Positions 34,770 to 45,403 of a stretch of 64,000 nt of DNA are shown in pieces. The DNA is from Parasponia andersonii (taxonomy: Eukaryota; Streptophyta; Magnoliopsida; Rosales; Cannabaceae): the NCBI GenBank assembly GCA_002914805.1, contig JXTB01000294.1, positions 1 to 64,000 of the forward strand, in the 5' to 3' direction. The stretch's first letter is position 1. Each line of letters opens with the position of its first letter. The translations under genes were made by a program, and so were the position numbers. Below the pieces are notes generated by a model that worked only from the letters and a program-made list of their open reading frames with translations, was not told the DNA's origin and searched no databases.

Positions 34770-37700
34770 TTACATGTGATAATTTTTCAAGTGCTGAGCG
34801 TTCCAAGTGTTCGGTAAGTTTTTCCCGGTCTTGAGCACTTTCAGGACATACGCATAATTGTCGAGCGCTTTGATCACCTTATAGGGTCTGATCCAATTGG
34901 AGTCCAGTTTCGAGGAATTCCCTGTTCTAACTTTTAGGACCCAATCCCCGGCATTAAATTGTCGAGCACTAACCTTTTTTGCATAGTAAGATCTAGCCTG
35001 CTGTTGGTACGAAGCCAGGTGGACCAGGGCCATGTCTCTCGTTTCCTCTAGGAGGTCTGTGTTGCGGCTTAGCTAGCCTTCATTTAAGGGGAGATCTCTC
35101 ACCACTTCGAAAGGGAGGGTCGGGAGGCCGACTTCAGTCGGGATCACAGCCTCTGACCCTTGACCATGGTGAATGGCGTTCTTCTAGTCAACCTCTGCTC
35201 TGTGGTTCGATGAGCCCATACAATGGCCGGCAGCTCTTCTAACCACTTGCCTTTAGCCTCCTGCAAGTTCTTTTTGATGTTGTTGAATATGGCTTTGTTC
35301 GTTGCCTCTGCTTGACCGTTCTCCTGAGGGTAGTTCATGGAAGAGAAACTGAGCCTTATATCATACAGCTCGCATAGCTCCTGGACCTTAGCATTTTGGA
35401 ACCGTGTGCTACGATCGGCGTGTATCTCTTTCGGAATCCCGAACCGACAGATTATGTTCTTCCAGATGAAGTTAATCGTGTCTGTCTTGCTAACAGTCAT
35501 GTAGGCTTCAGCTTCTACCCATTTGGTGAAGTAATCTGTGGTCAACAAGACGTACCTCCTTCCCCCTGGACTCCTGGGGAGCTCTCCGACGATGTCCAGA
35601 CCCCATTTGGCGAACGGCCAGGGGGTTATGTTCGAATGAAGTACCTCTGCAGGCTGGCGTTTCATTGGGGCGAACCTCTGGCATTTATCACATTTCTTAA
35701 CGAATCGGGCCACCTCTGTCATCATGTATGGCTAGAAGTACCCAGCCGTTAGAGCCTTGTGGGCGAGGCTGCATCTGCCGGAGTGGTTGCCGTATACTCC
35801 CTCGTGGATTTCCTCCATTAGCTTTTACGCTTCGACGGGACCTATGCACCGTAGCATCGGACCCATTGTCGATCTCTTGTATAGTCGTTCCCCTACCATC
35901 GAGTACCTGGCGGCCTTTAACCTAACCGACCTTGCTTCTCGGGGGTCCGCGGGTAGGTTCCCCAACGTCAAATACTGGGTGATGGGTTTCATCCACCCTT
36001 CGTCAGCAGTTTTGATTACAAACACATGGTGCCCAGGGGTCTGTGGGGGGTCTCCATGCTCCCGTCTTCTAGGAGAATTTCTATGCTTCCAGCTGTATCC
36101 CCGATTGACGCACTTTTGGCTAGCTCATTGGCCCTCTGGTTCATCTCCCTGGGGATCGGTTCGATATTGAAATTTTCAAAGCGAGCTTTTGCCCCTATTA
36201 CCTTGGAGAAGTACCTGTGCAGCCTTGGTTTTTTTACTTCGAAGTTTCCCCTGACCTAACCTGTGATCAACTGCGAGTCGGTCTTTATTGTGATGTTCTC
36301 CACTCCGAAGTGCAGTGCCAGCTCAAGGCCTTGTAGCAGTGCCTTGTACTCCGCCTCATTGTTAGTCGCCTGGAAGCCAAACCTCAATGCCTTCTCAACT
36401 CTGAGACTTGTTGGGGTCTACAGGACTATCCCGATACTTGACCCTGAGGCAATCGTGGATCCATCAGTATAGAGCGTCCAGGCTGAAGGGGGGTGAAGTT
36501 GAGACATCTGAGGCGGGTCATGCCACTCGCTAAAGGATTCGATTTCCACCAGAAAATCTGCCATGACCTGTCCTTTGTTCACTGCTCGAGGCCGATACTC
36601 GATATCGTATATTCCCAGCTCGATGGCCCACTTGGTCAGTCGTCCTGACAGGTTTGGCTCGGCCAAAATTTGGCGGATGGGGAAATCCGTATACACGGTG
36701 ACCGAGTGTGCCTCAAAGTACTGTCGGAGTTTCTTTTTAGCGTTGACCAGAGCGAGGACCAGCTTTTCTGCCACACTATATCGCGTCTTAGCATCCAGGA
36801 GCATGTGGCTTATATAAAACACTGGTTTCTGTTTGCCGTCCTCCTCGATGAACAGTACGGCGCTGATTGCTACTTCAGATACTGCAAAATAGGCTTATAG
36901 GCGCTCCCCCTCTACTGGGAAAGCCAAGATAGGGGTGACTCAAATATAGCTTGAGATCTGTCAGTGCCCTGTCCTGTTCCTCTCCCCAGATGACAGTAGA
37001 GCCTTTCTTCAAGTATTGGAAAAAAGGTTTGCATCGGTCAGATATCTTGGAAACGAATTGCCTAAGAGCAGCTATCTTTCTAGCCAGGCGTTAGACCTCT
37101 CGAATGGTCGAGGGTCTCTGCACATTTGCGATCGAGGTCAACTGGGTCAGGTTTGCCTCAATACCCCTCCTACTCACGATATACCCTAGGAATTGACCAG
37201 AGGACACCCCAAACGCACATTTCTTGGGATTTAGACACATCCGATATTGCCTCTGAATCTGAAAACATTCGTCTAAGTGTCCCAGGTGATCTGAATTTTC
37301 TCTACTCTTCATGGCTATGTCGTCTATATAGACCTCCATAGTCTTCCCCAGTAGCCTGTCAAACATTTTTTTCATGAATCTTTGGTAGGTTACCCCCGCG
37401 TTCTTCAAGCCAAATAGCATATGCCTGTAGCAGTACAGACCACGCTCCGTGATAAAAGCCATGTGAACCTGGTCTTCTGCGTATAGGAGAATCTGGTTGT
37501 ACCCAGAGTAGGCATCCAAAAAGCTCATTCTGTTGAATCCCGCCGTCGCATCTACCATTTGGTTGATTCTTGGTAGGGGGAAGCTATCCTTCGAGCAGGC
37601 CTTGTTCAGGTTGGTGAAGTCTATGCAAATACGATCATCGCCGTTTTTCTTTTTTACCACTACCGGGTTGGAGACCCAACGCGGGTATGCACATTCTCTG

Positions 37701-38560
37701 ATCAGACTGTTTTCCAGCAGCTTCTCTACCTCCTTGTTGATTGCCCTGTTTTTCTCTAGTGTGAACCTTCGGGGTTTTTGCCTGACTGAAGGGAAATTGG
37801 GATCTATATTCAGCCGATGGTAGGTGTGTGCGGGGTCTATCCCGGGCATGTCGTCGTGGGACCACACGAAGACGTCCTTCTTCCGCTTCAGGAATCCCAA
37901 CATTTCGTTCCTTTGCTCCTCGGGTAATAAGACCCTGATTAGAACCACCCTCGCTGGCTCTGCCTCTTTCAAAGGGACCACTACCAGCTCCTCGATTGTG
38001 GATTTCGGGCCATCAGACTCCTCTTTAACTCGCCTCATGTACGCTGGCAAGTGGTTCTTTAATTGCTATTCATCCCCGGTCTGCTTTAGTGCTGTCGAAA
38101 GTGAACAGCAGTTGACAAGTTGGCCTGAGTGTGCTTCGATTCAAGCCCATATTTTCAAATGTGCTAAGGAACAGGATATCGATGCTGCTTCCACCGTCGA
38201 CCAGGACCCTTCCGACTAATGCGGAGCCGATCTGCAGTTTAATCACTAAGGGGTCGTCGTGAGGCAGGCGCACCGTAGTAAAATCTTGCTGGATGAAAAC
38301 GATGGGGGCTACAGAGGTGCGACTCTCTCCCGACATCAAATGGTAGATGGAATGGCCCATCCCCCTCAGGCGCTTCACTCCTCTTTCAGCTCTTTTGAGG
38401 CTTTTTTCCTTCTCCTCCTGCTCCTGGGTCAGCTTTGGTCTGCCCACGATGGTCCGCACTATCCTCAAGGTCTGGTCTCCTGACCTAGAGGCTTGGGTCT
38501 GCTTCCTTTTTTCAGGCCTGGTGACGTCTTCCAGTGGCTGGGTTCCACTGGTTTCCACAT
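34770..38560 (-). pseudogene. B1 pol: protease, RT, RNase H, integrase
   Basis: Protease region at 38070-38558 with VLVDGGSSIDILF. Reverse transcriptase at 37091-38050 in a 319 residue frame with VVKKKNGDDRICIDFTNLNKAC, SFLDAYSGYNQI, FGLKNAGVTYQRFM and the catalytic VYIDD. RNase H at 36418-36822 (WTLYTDGSTIASGSS just inside its end, with an upstream YFEAHSVTVYTDFPI). Integrase zinc-binding part near 35730-36025, core at 35144-35725 (CDKCQRFAP, KWGLDIVGELP, YFTKWVEAEA, PQENGQAEATNK). C-terminal part at 34770-35033 (FNAGDWVLKVRTGN, NTWNAQHLKNYHM). Ty3/gypsy order. Broken in a few places. Confidence 0.92.
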
Positions 38561-40010
38561 ACTGTTTCTACCTGCCGGGGTGGATCGCCATCATGACCTG
38601 TGCATAGAGGTTGCGGCAGTGGACGGTGTCGTGTCCGAAGTCTTTGTGAAACTGGCAATACTTGTTCCTATTCTTCATATGCTCAGGGACACCAGATTTG
38701 GGCGGGTCTTTGAAAATGCTCCTGTCCTTGCTTTGGAGGTAGATCACGTCGATTGGCGTGTTGAGCTCATACTTCGGCAGAGGGTCGCGGGATGGCTTCC
38801 TCCTCTTGCCATCTTCCTGATTGCTTCGAATGGGGGCTTCCTATTTCAGAGTTGCAGCTTGGTCTGGTGAGGGTCTCTTTATCCCTTGCGGGGCTGGGGG
38901 TTGTGCCAGCGTCGTTGTTATCGCGGCGGAGGTCTTGGGCGCTTTCTGGTGGTTTTCCAGCACCCTGAATACCCCTTCTGAGTTCGCCTGGACGTCCGCC
39001 ATATCGAACGGGAGATTCAAAAGGAGGTGGTCCGATAGCATTGATCTTGGCTGCAGGCTCCTGACAAATGATCCTACAGCTTGGACCAAGTCTGCGTTAT
39101 GGACTAGGGACATTACCTCGAGGAAACGCGACAGGTAGTCTCGTGGGGACTCATCTACAGCCAGCTCCAACCAGCCAAGGTCTCGCATGGTTTTTTGCTG
39201 TCTCCGGACGCTCGCGTACTACTTTAGGAAAAGTTTGTAGAAATCTTCGAATCTGTTTATGGATTTTTCCGGGAGCTGTCTGAACTATAGCAGGGCTGGT
39301 CCTGCCAGAGTCGTAGAGAAGACTTTACAGGTCACGGCCTCGTCCCTGGTTTCCAAAGCCATCTTCTGCTGGAAGTGGTATATGTGATCGAGGGGGTCGA
39401 TTTTCCCCTCGAACGGCTTGAAGGTCAGGGTCGTGAAATCCCTCGGCCTGGGCTCCATCTGGATCCAGTCGGTGAAGGCTGCGGTTGATCCCTCGCACCG
39501 TTTGCTCTGCCAGATCATCGGGGGTCTGGCTGTGATGGGCCCCGAGTCTCTTACCCAACTCCGCCATCATCTCCTGCTTCCAGTCGGGAGGTGTACCTCC
39601 TGGGCTTCCATGGGGTCTTCCGCCCATCGCCCCCTAGCCTAGAGGGGTCTCGACCGACTTTGCTGCACCCCCTACATCCGCGATCCGAATGGGGCAGGAA
39701 TTTCTCCTCGCAGTTGGCTTCCAAATTCTTGTTGGACTTCTTCGTCAAAATCTTCTCTTCGCGGGCTTCTGTCTTCACTTGCCAGAAGCCCTTCGATGCG
39801 GACGTTATCTCTGCCTACATCTGCGACTTCATCCCTCAAACTCAGTATGGCCTCGTAGGCCATCTCTGCCTTCCAATTCGCTTCCGTCAAGGTGGCGAGC
39901 ATCTGATCCAGCTTCTGCTCTAGGTCTGGTCGTGCTTCTTGGGAGCTCCCTTCGGCATCGGGACGTGTGCTCCTGATTGTCATCCTCGAGGGTGCTATCC
40001 GACATTATAT
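38561..40010 (-). pseudogene. B1 gag
   Basis: N-terminal coiled-coil-like stretch at 39672-39983 (MTIRSTRPDAEGSSQEARPD, EQKLDQMLATLTEANWK). Capsid-like core at 39285-39518 (FKPFEGKIDPLDHIYHFQQK, FSTTLAGPALL) and 38841-39188 (ESPRDYLSRFLEVMSLVHNA, MLSDHLLLNLPFDMADV). A zinc-knuckle-like YCQFHKDFGHDTVHC lies near 38620-38665. Broken. Confidence 0.88.
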
Positions 40011-40096
40011 GGCCTTTTGTTTGTGGAGAGCGTGATCGTGAGTTTCCCACTCTTTTTCTCACGCTCAACTGTTGATTCCCACAGACGGCGTCAAAC

Positions 40097-40931
40097 TGTT
40101 GAAGCAGTTTCTCACCAGTTGTCCATGTGTCTCTAAACCTGCAGATGCTGTACTCTCCAACTGTCTATGTGTCCTCGCTATCTCAAAAGTACCCTGAACT
40201 CCAGGCAGGGTCGGAGAGGCGGGGGTGGCCACCTGCAAAGACTCTCTGATGCTTAAGTCAGTGGCCTATCTTTGATTCAGGGTAGCAAGGAATTAGTTTT
40301 ATATGAGTATATATTTGTTTTTTGCTCATAAGCTTTTTTCATACACTTCTTTCTTATAAGCATACATGCCCCTCTCGGGAACGCATGGCTCATATTTATG
40401 TAGTCTTGAGATTATGAATCACTCGGGTCTCAATCTCAGGACTGAGTATCTTTTTCCTCAAAATGTTTCTCAGAGGTCACGGGCCGAGATTACCGTGATC
40501 ACCTCTGTATCGCTGTAGCTTGGTTTCCGCTGCCTCCTATGGCCTGAATCTGTCAGGGGTAAGATTAAGTCAAATCGCCATTCTGTCAGGACGACTTGCC
40601 CCCCTGCGCACGCCTACCCAAGATCGCATTAAATGCTCTGTCTGGGTCTGGAGTTGTGAGTTACTTTCCATCGTATTTTGGTAGAAGACCGTTGGGACTT
40701 CCGACCCCTCCACCTGTCGAGGTAAGGGTCGAACTGAGCCGAGTCTATTCAGGGTCTGTGATGGGCCCGGCCCCAATCTCGGACGGCCCAACGGCCGATT
40801 GTGAAATCACGTGTGACCCGCGTGGCTTTTAACTAATCATTCTCGACACCTGTCGGACGGTGGACCCCGTTTGTGACCTGTTCTGCTATTTAATCGTCCA
40901 CGTGGTGCATGATTTGGGAACGAGTCCCACA
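40097..40931 (-). repeat. 5' LTR of B1
   Basis: TG...CA ends; 835 bases; abuts the primer-binding-site-like sequence at 40079-40096. Confidence 0.95.
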
Positions 40932-41037
40932 TGCAGTAATACGGGGAAAAGCACAAGAGGATGATACCAATGGGTCTGATGGCTTGGGAACCTTATCTGA
41001 TGGGAAGACCCCTTTGTTGGAAAGTTTTAGCAGTTGA

Positions 41038-41476
41038 AAATGTGTAAAAAAATCTGATTAAGGATGTTACATAAGCAATTGAATACTCTTTGATTTTCGT
41101 CTTCTCCTTTGTATTAAATATTATGTAAGATGTTTGCGTCCACAATATACAATTGCTAGCTGATCAAATATGTTTAAGTATCCTGTCTACCTGTGACTTT
41201 AAACCATGAAAATACAATTGAAATGATGCATGAAAACGAAAGGTGCTGACTGCTAAGGCTCAAGTAATAATTTTCAGGCTTTAGTATTCTTTATGATTTC
41301 AACTACGACGTACTGGTTTGGACAATATGTTATGAAAGCAGCTCTTGCCACCATATATTTGTTTATACTGAAAATGGCCATACTTGCAGTTAAACAATCA
41401 ACATGACTACAGCCTGCCAACAACTCAATTACATAATAAACAATTAAACAATATATATGGGCATCACATATATATA
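41038..41476. other. 3' flank of copy 3 / 5' flank of copy 4
   Basis: Non-coding and homologous to 60420-60800 before copy 5 (TTTGTTTATACTGAAA, TTAAACAATCAACATGA, ATAATAAACAATTAAACAA). It is part of the ancestral duplicated unit. Confidence 0.6.
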
Positions 41477-41640
41477 TATATATATATAGGTATTGTTATT
41501 TTGTATAGTAAAAAAAATAGAAAATGAACGAGTATTAATTATATATCTTTTTTATACATATCATTATAATAATTAGATAATAGTTTAATAATTAAAAAAA
41601 AATAAGTTAGAGAAAACATCGCTTATTGAATTGGTGAATA
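41477..41640 (+). mobile_element. MITE M3, diverged partner of M1
   Basis: Contains a diverged version of the M1 inner part (GAGTATTAATTATATATCTT and ATACATATCATTATAATAAT against the M1 TATTAATAATGCACGTCTTT and ATACACTTCATTATAGCC). Plus orientation, flanked by (AT)n. Confidence 0.55.
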
Positions 41641-41649
41641 TATATATAT

Positions 41650-41880
41650 GGTTGTCAATCCAATAAGTATTTTTTTTTAACTTATAGGTACGTATCACCT
41701 TTAAATGGTGATCCAATGGCTATAATAAAGTGCATGAAAAGACGTGCATCATTAATACTTTTTCTCTTTCTTATTTTTTACAATAAAAAAATGTGCATGC
41801 TAAATTTTTATTCACCAAATTGATATCTATGCATAGGTAAAAAAAAAAAAAAATACCCCTAGATTAGTGCTCTATATATT
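41650..41880 (-). mobile_element. MITE M2, inverted copy of M1
   Basis: The reverse complement of this stretch aligns with M1 throughout (ATGCACGTCTTTTCATGCAC, TATAGCCATTGGATCACCAT, TTTTACCTATGCATAGATAT). M3 and M2 lie head to head, about 70 bases before the ATG of copy 4. Confidence 0.8.
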
Positions 41881-42056
41881 TATATGACTCTGCTGAGAGA
41901 GAAAAGATTTATTCAATGAGCGAGTGAGGTGAGAGAGGAAGAGAAAAATGGCCGGCTGGATTTTAAGAGAGAAATTATACCCTTCATAGCCATGGCAGAA
42001 ATGGAGTGCATTAACTTGAGCTTACATACCTTATACAAAGCGGCAGCTAATAAATA

Positions 42057-42850
42057 GGCTTTTTATTACTAAAATTCTCTAATTCGGAATAATTCAGTAA
42101 AATACTATAAACTTGAGGGATGTGTGTGTGAGTTTGAGGAGGTCAGAGGTTCAAATCTTTGTAGAGTGTGTATGTGTGTTATTTTCTTTTAAATTTATAG
42201 TAAGTGATGGTCATTAGTTAAGCTCTACTTTTTTTTTTAAAAAAAAAAAAAACTATGAACTTAATTTTTTAGAGCAAATTAACCTGAACTTGGAACAATT
42301 TAGTAAAATTAGTTTTAAACTCAATTTTTTAGAGTAAGACCCTTTGAAATTCCCTAATATTAAAGCAAAACCCCCTGAAGTCTCTTAATATTAGTTTTGT
42401 TAAAAAAAAATATTATGTTAGTTTTTTTATGGTTAAGTCTTTATTCTCTTATTTCTACTTTTAGGTCCTCAATATAATTTTTTTGTTTCACATTAACTCA
42501 TTTTAATATTTTTTATCCAAAATTATTATCAATTAGTACTTCCCAAAAAGTACTTATCTCAGTAGTAATAAAAAAAATTATCATTTAAAAAAATAAAAAA
42601 GAAATTAGAGAAAATAAAATAAAAAATAATATTGAAGACTTAAAAACCATAAATAAGAGAATAAAGACTTAACAATAAAAAAAAACTAACATAAATATTT
42701 TTTTTTTCTAACAAAACTAATAATAAGGGACTTCAATAAGTTTTGCTTCAATATTAAGGAACTTAAGAGATTTTACTCTAAAAAATTAAATTTAATGTTA
42801 ATTTTACTAAATTATTCTGAATTTAGAAGATTTTGGTAATAAAATATCAA
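42057..42850. mobile_element. Fold-back / large inverted-repeat element in exon 1 of copy 4
   Basis: Left-arm sequences (TTTTATTACTAAAATTCTCT, AATAATTCAGTAAAAT, TTAATATTAGTTTTGTTA, TTAAGTCTTTATTCTCTTAT) recur as reverse complements in the right arm (GATTTTGGTAATAAAATAT at the end, ATTTTACTAAATTATTCTGA, AACAAAACTAATAATAAGG, ATAAGAGAATAAAGACTTAA). Arms of roughly 300 bases meet near 42530. No coding sequence. A SINE-like sequence sits in the left arm. Confidence 0.75.
42115..42251 (+). mobile_element. SINE-like insertion with 11 bp target duplication
   Basis: 137 bases flanked by ACTATAAACTT (42104-42114) and ACTATGAACTT (42252-42262). It holds GGTTCAAATC at 42148-42157, a good match to a tRNA-type RNA polymerase III B box, and ends in a poly-A run. 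No clear A box is visible, so it is probably truncated at the 5' end. The left arm of the host fold-back element reads through once it is removed. Confidence 0.65.
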
Positions 42851-44410
42851 AATAGTAATATGAAATCAATTATACAAGAAACCTATCTATAAAATGTCTC
42901 AATATGTCGTCAATAACCAATAAACCAACAAATTAGAAAGGATAAGGCCAACTAGTTACAAAATTCCAACCAAAGACCACGTGAACCTTTATAAATAGCA
43001 AATTAAATAATTAATAGCCCATACAAAGATTTGTATTTTGCTATATGTATCCTTAGATATATGAGCTTAAACATCTGCCCCAAATAAAGTAATTAAATCA
43101 TACAGTTTTAGCTAGATACTCTAGTTGACTGTACATTTAACATTTTCTTAAGCAAGATTGATATCTTCAGCCTTTGCTAGGAGAGAGGGAAAAAAAAAAT
43201 TCTAAATCACAATTTTTATTTTTATTTTTTGAAAAAAAAAAAAGAATACTTGAAATTTGAATTATATATGAAGATTGTTTCAAAAAATTATTTGAACGTG
43301 CAATGATCCAACTTCTGAGGAAGCGACGAAGTTAACTATTACGATTTTAATAAAACAATACACACCACTCTGTTATACACATACGCACTTATTTTTTAGG
43401 TATCTATACACAACACTTTTCAACTTTCAAAATACTCAAATAAATAATTTGTTTATTTTCCTGTAAGTGAATTCTTGAATAGGGCTAGAGCTAGAAATTT
43501 CATTTGGCAGAATTCCATGTAAAATATTCTTTTAATTAGCACAAAAATGAAAAAAAAAAAAGTGCTGGATTACTCCTTTAGTATGGTACTATATTGTGTT
43601 TGGTATACTAATATAGTAAATATAACAACTTTTCTTAATATAGTTCTAATTATTTTTATTTATAAATAAGTAAATAAATATTTCTAAAAATAGAAAAGAT
43701 AAATCTGACGATCATATAAAATATAATTTTGAATTTATTTATGAAAAATAAGTGTACAAAAATAAAATATATTTTTTAGTTGAAAGAAAAAAGAAAAAAA
43801 TATTTAATATTTATGTATATTTATATTTTCAGTTAATATTTATATATATTTATATGTTTAATTAAAAATTATTAAAGGAAAAAAAAAAAAAGAGGTGCGC
43901 CTGGGACTAATTTAATACAATTTCTAATTAAAATAATTTAGTCTCGTATAAGACTAAAATAGGAATAAACGCTTTTATCCAATCCTCCTTTGAGCCCAAA
44001 TATGAGACTAAATAAATGAGTCAAATCCCACTCTTGAGTTTTGTCTAATCCTCCTTTGAGCTTGAGACTAGATAAAGGAGTCAAATCCCACTCATGAGTT
44101 TGGGTCACCAATGAGGCCTAAGGGTCCAAGAAAGATATTGTGTGATCACCAAATATATAATTTTAAGAGTTTGGACTTAACTTTATCTAATACTTTCAGT
44201 ACATAATGATTTTTTTTCCTTCAAAAATAAAAAGATAGTCCATAAAAACTTTGGGTATAAAGAAAAAGAATTAAATAAGAGAAAATCTTATCTGAATTCA
44301 TCTAACACTCCCAAAGTAACATTTCCTAAAAGATTTTTAAAAGCTATACAAACGGTAGCTCTACCACTGCTTGCACAAGTTGAAAAAATTTTATACCCAG
44401 TGTAATCTAA
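42851..44410. other. AT-rich non-coding stretch within copy 4, with a short duplication
   Basis: Very AT-rich, with no coding sequence. Two diverged ~65 base direct repeats lie at about 43979-44040 and 44045-44105 (AATCCTCCTTTGAGC and GTCAAATCCCACTC in both). It replaces the normal intron 1 and the end of exon 1. Confidence 0.5.
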
Positions 44411-44625
44411 CATTTTTATTATTTGAAAAATTTAGACCTAAATAAGAGTATGAAAATATACATGATTTAAAAATTTTGTACTGTTGTTAGCGCTTTACAG
44501 AATTATCCTTCTTGGATCATTTTTATTATTTGAAAAATTTAGCCCTAAATAAGAGTATGAAAATATGTATGATCTAAAAATTTTGTACTGTTGTTAGCGC
44601 TTTTACAGAATTATCTTTCTTGGAT
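44411..44625. repeat. 107 bp tandem duplication including part of exon 2
   Basis: 44411-44517 is repeated at 44518-44625 with a few differences. Both units end in exon 2 sequence TACAGAATTATC(C/T)TTCTTGGATC. Confidence 0.9.
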
Positions 44626-45403
44626 CAGTTGGGTACGAAGATATGTGTAACTGAAATCCATAAATTATAATAGCAGAGTTGTTGTCTTGTGCACAAAACT
44701 TCTATGTTTTACGATGCAGGCTGTCCCCCAATATATGTATTTATAAACATAGGTGTGTGTGGAATACAGTTCAATGACATTTTCCTTGGCTGTCTCAGTA
44801 ACCTTACACCGGCATTTAGTTTCATATTGGCCATTGTTTTCAGGTTCTGTTCTCAAAATCTAATAATCATGTGTTTTCGAAAGATGAGGCTGTATTACAG
44901 CTTTGTTGTTTGGATTTTCTGTAGATGATAATGTTTTCTTCACTCTATTCAATCCCTTGTAATAATATGTTATGCTTTATGTCTCAATATGCATGGAAAA
45001 TCTGGACCTTAGGAGCTCAACAACTGAAATCAAAATCATGGGCACAGGGCACTTGCTTTCAGTTTCGGGTGCGTTGATAATGGTTCTCTACAAGGGCCGC
45101 ACAACTCTATCCTCTGCATCTTCATCTTCGTCTCTTCCACCACCGTCCCTTTCACTTGAGTATCCTCTGCCTCTGGAAAGATCGCAAGCAACTTGGGTTA
45201 TACGGGGCCTTTTACTAGTTTCCTACAATCTTCTTTCCTCATTTCTGGTACATTCTTCAGGCAACTTGCAAAGGGTTGAAAAGTAAGGGTCAAGGTTTTC
45301 ATGAGAAAATAATGAAAAATGCTACCACGTGGGCATTCGTACAATTGGTATCACATTTTGCCACGTGGGAGTTTCGTCTGATCTGTTGTACTGCAACACA
45401 CGT

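Larger units (their letters stand above)
28357..40931 (-). mobile_element. LTR retrotransposon B1, Ty3/gypsy Tat-like, broken
   Basis: A 12.6 kb element with exact 5 bp target duplications TGCAG (28352-28356 and 40932-40936), inside the last exon of copy 3. LTRs are 836 and 835 bases, starting TGTGGGAC and ending CAACA in element orientation. A TGACGCCGTCTGTGGG-like primer-binding site lies at about 40079-40096 and a purine tract beside the 3' LTR at 29193-29217. Parts in order are gag, protease, RT, RNase H, integrase, tandem-repeat spacer and opposite-strand ORF. LTRs differ by about 7 percent by eye, making it the youngest of the four. Broken, but with fewer interruptions than the others, perhaps about ten. 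Confidence 0.95.
27138..41037 (+). pseudogene. WAT1-related transporter, copy 3, lacks exons 1-3 and is split by B1
   Basis: Homology begins at the end of exon 3 or start of intron 3 (TTTCAGGTTTTCTTCT). Exon 4 is about 27296-27554, exon 5 about 27805-27960, exon 6 about 28014-28164. Exon 7 lies in two parts, 28316-28356 and 40937-41037, divided by element B1. Rejoining at the TGCAG duplication restores the family reading [14 protein letters not shown]..., ending in TGA at 41035-41037. Other damage includes the loss of exons 1-3, a one base shift at the exon 4 start, a 2 base loss leading to TAG at 27521-27523, a TGA in exon 5 (CCAACATGA near 27887), a shortened exon 5/intron 5 boundary, and CAA instead of CAG before exon 6. 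It was probably dead before or around the time B1 arrived. Confidence 0.85.

Noticed and set aside
42140-42165. Possible tRNA gene because of GGTTCAAATC
   Set aside because: No cloverleaf, acceptor stem or A box could be folded around it. The poly-A end and flanking duplications fit a SINE-like insertion.
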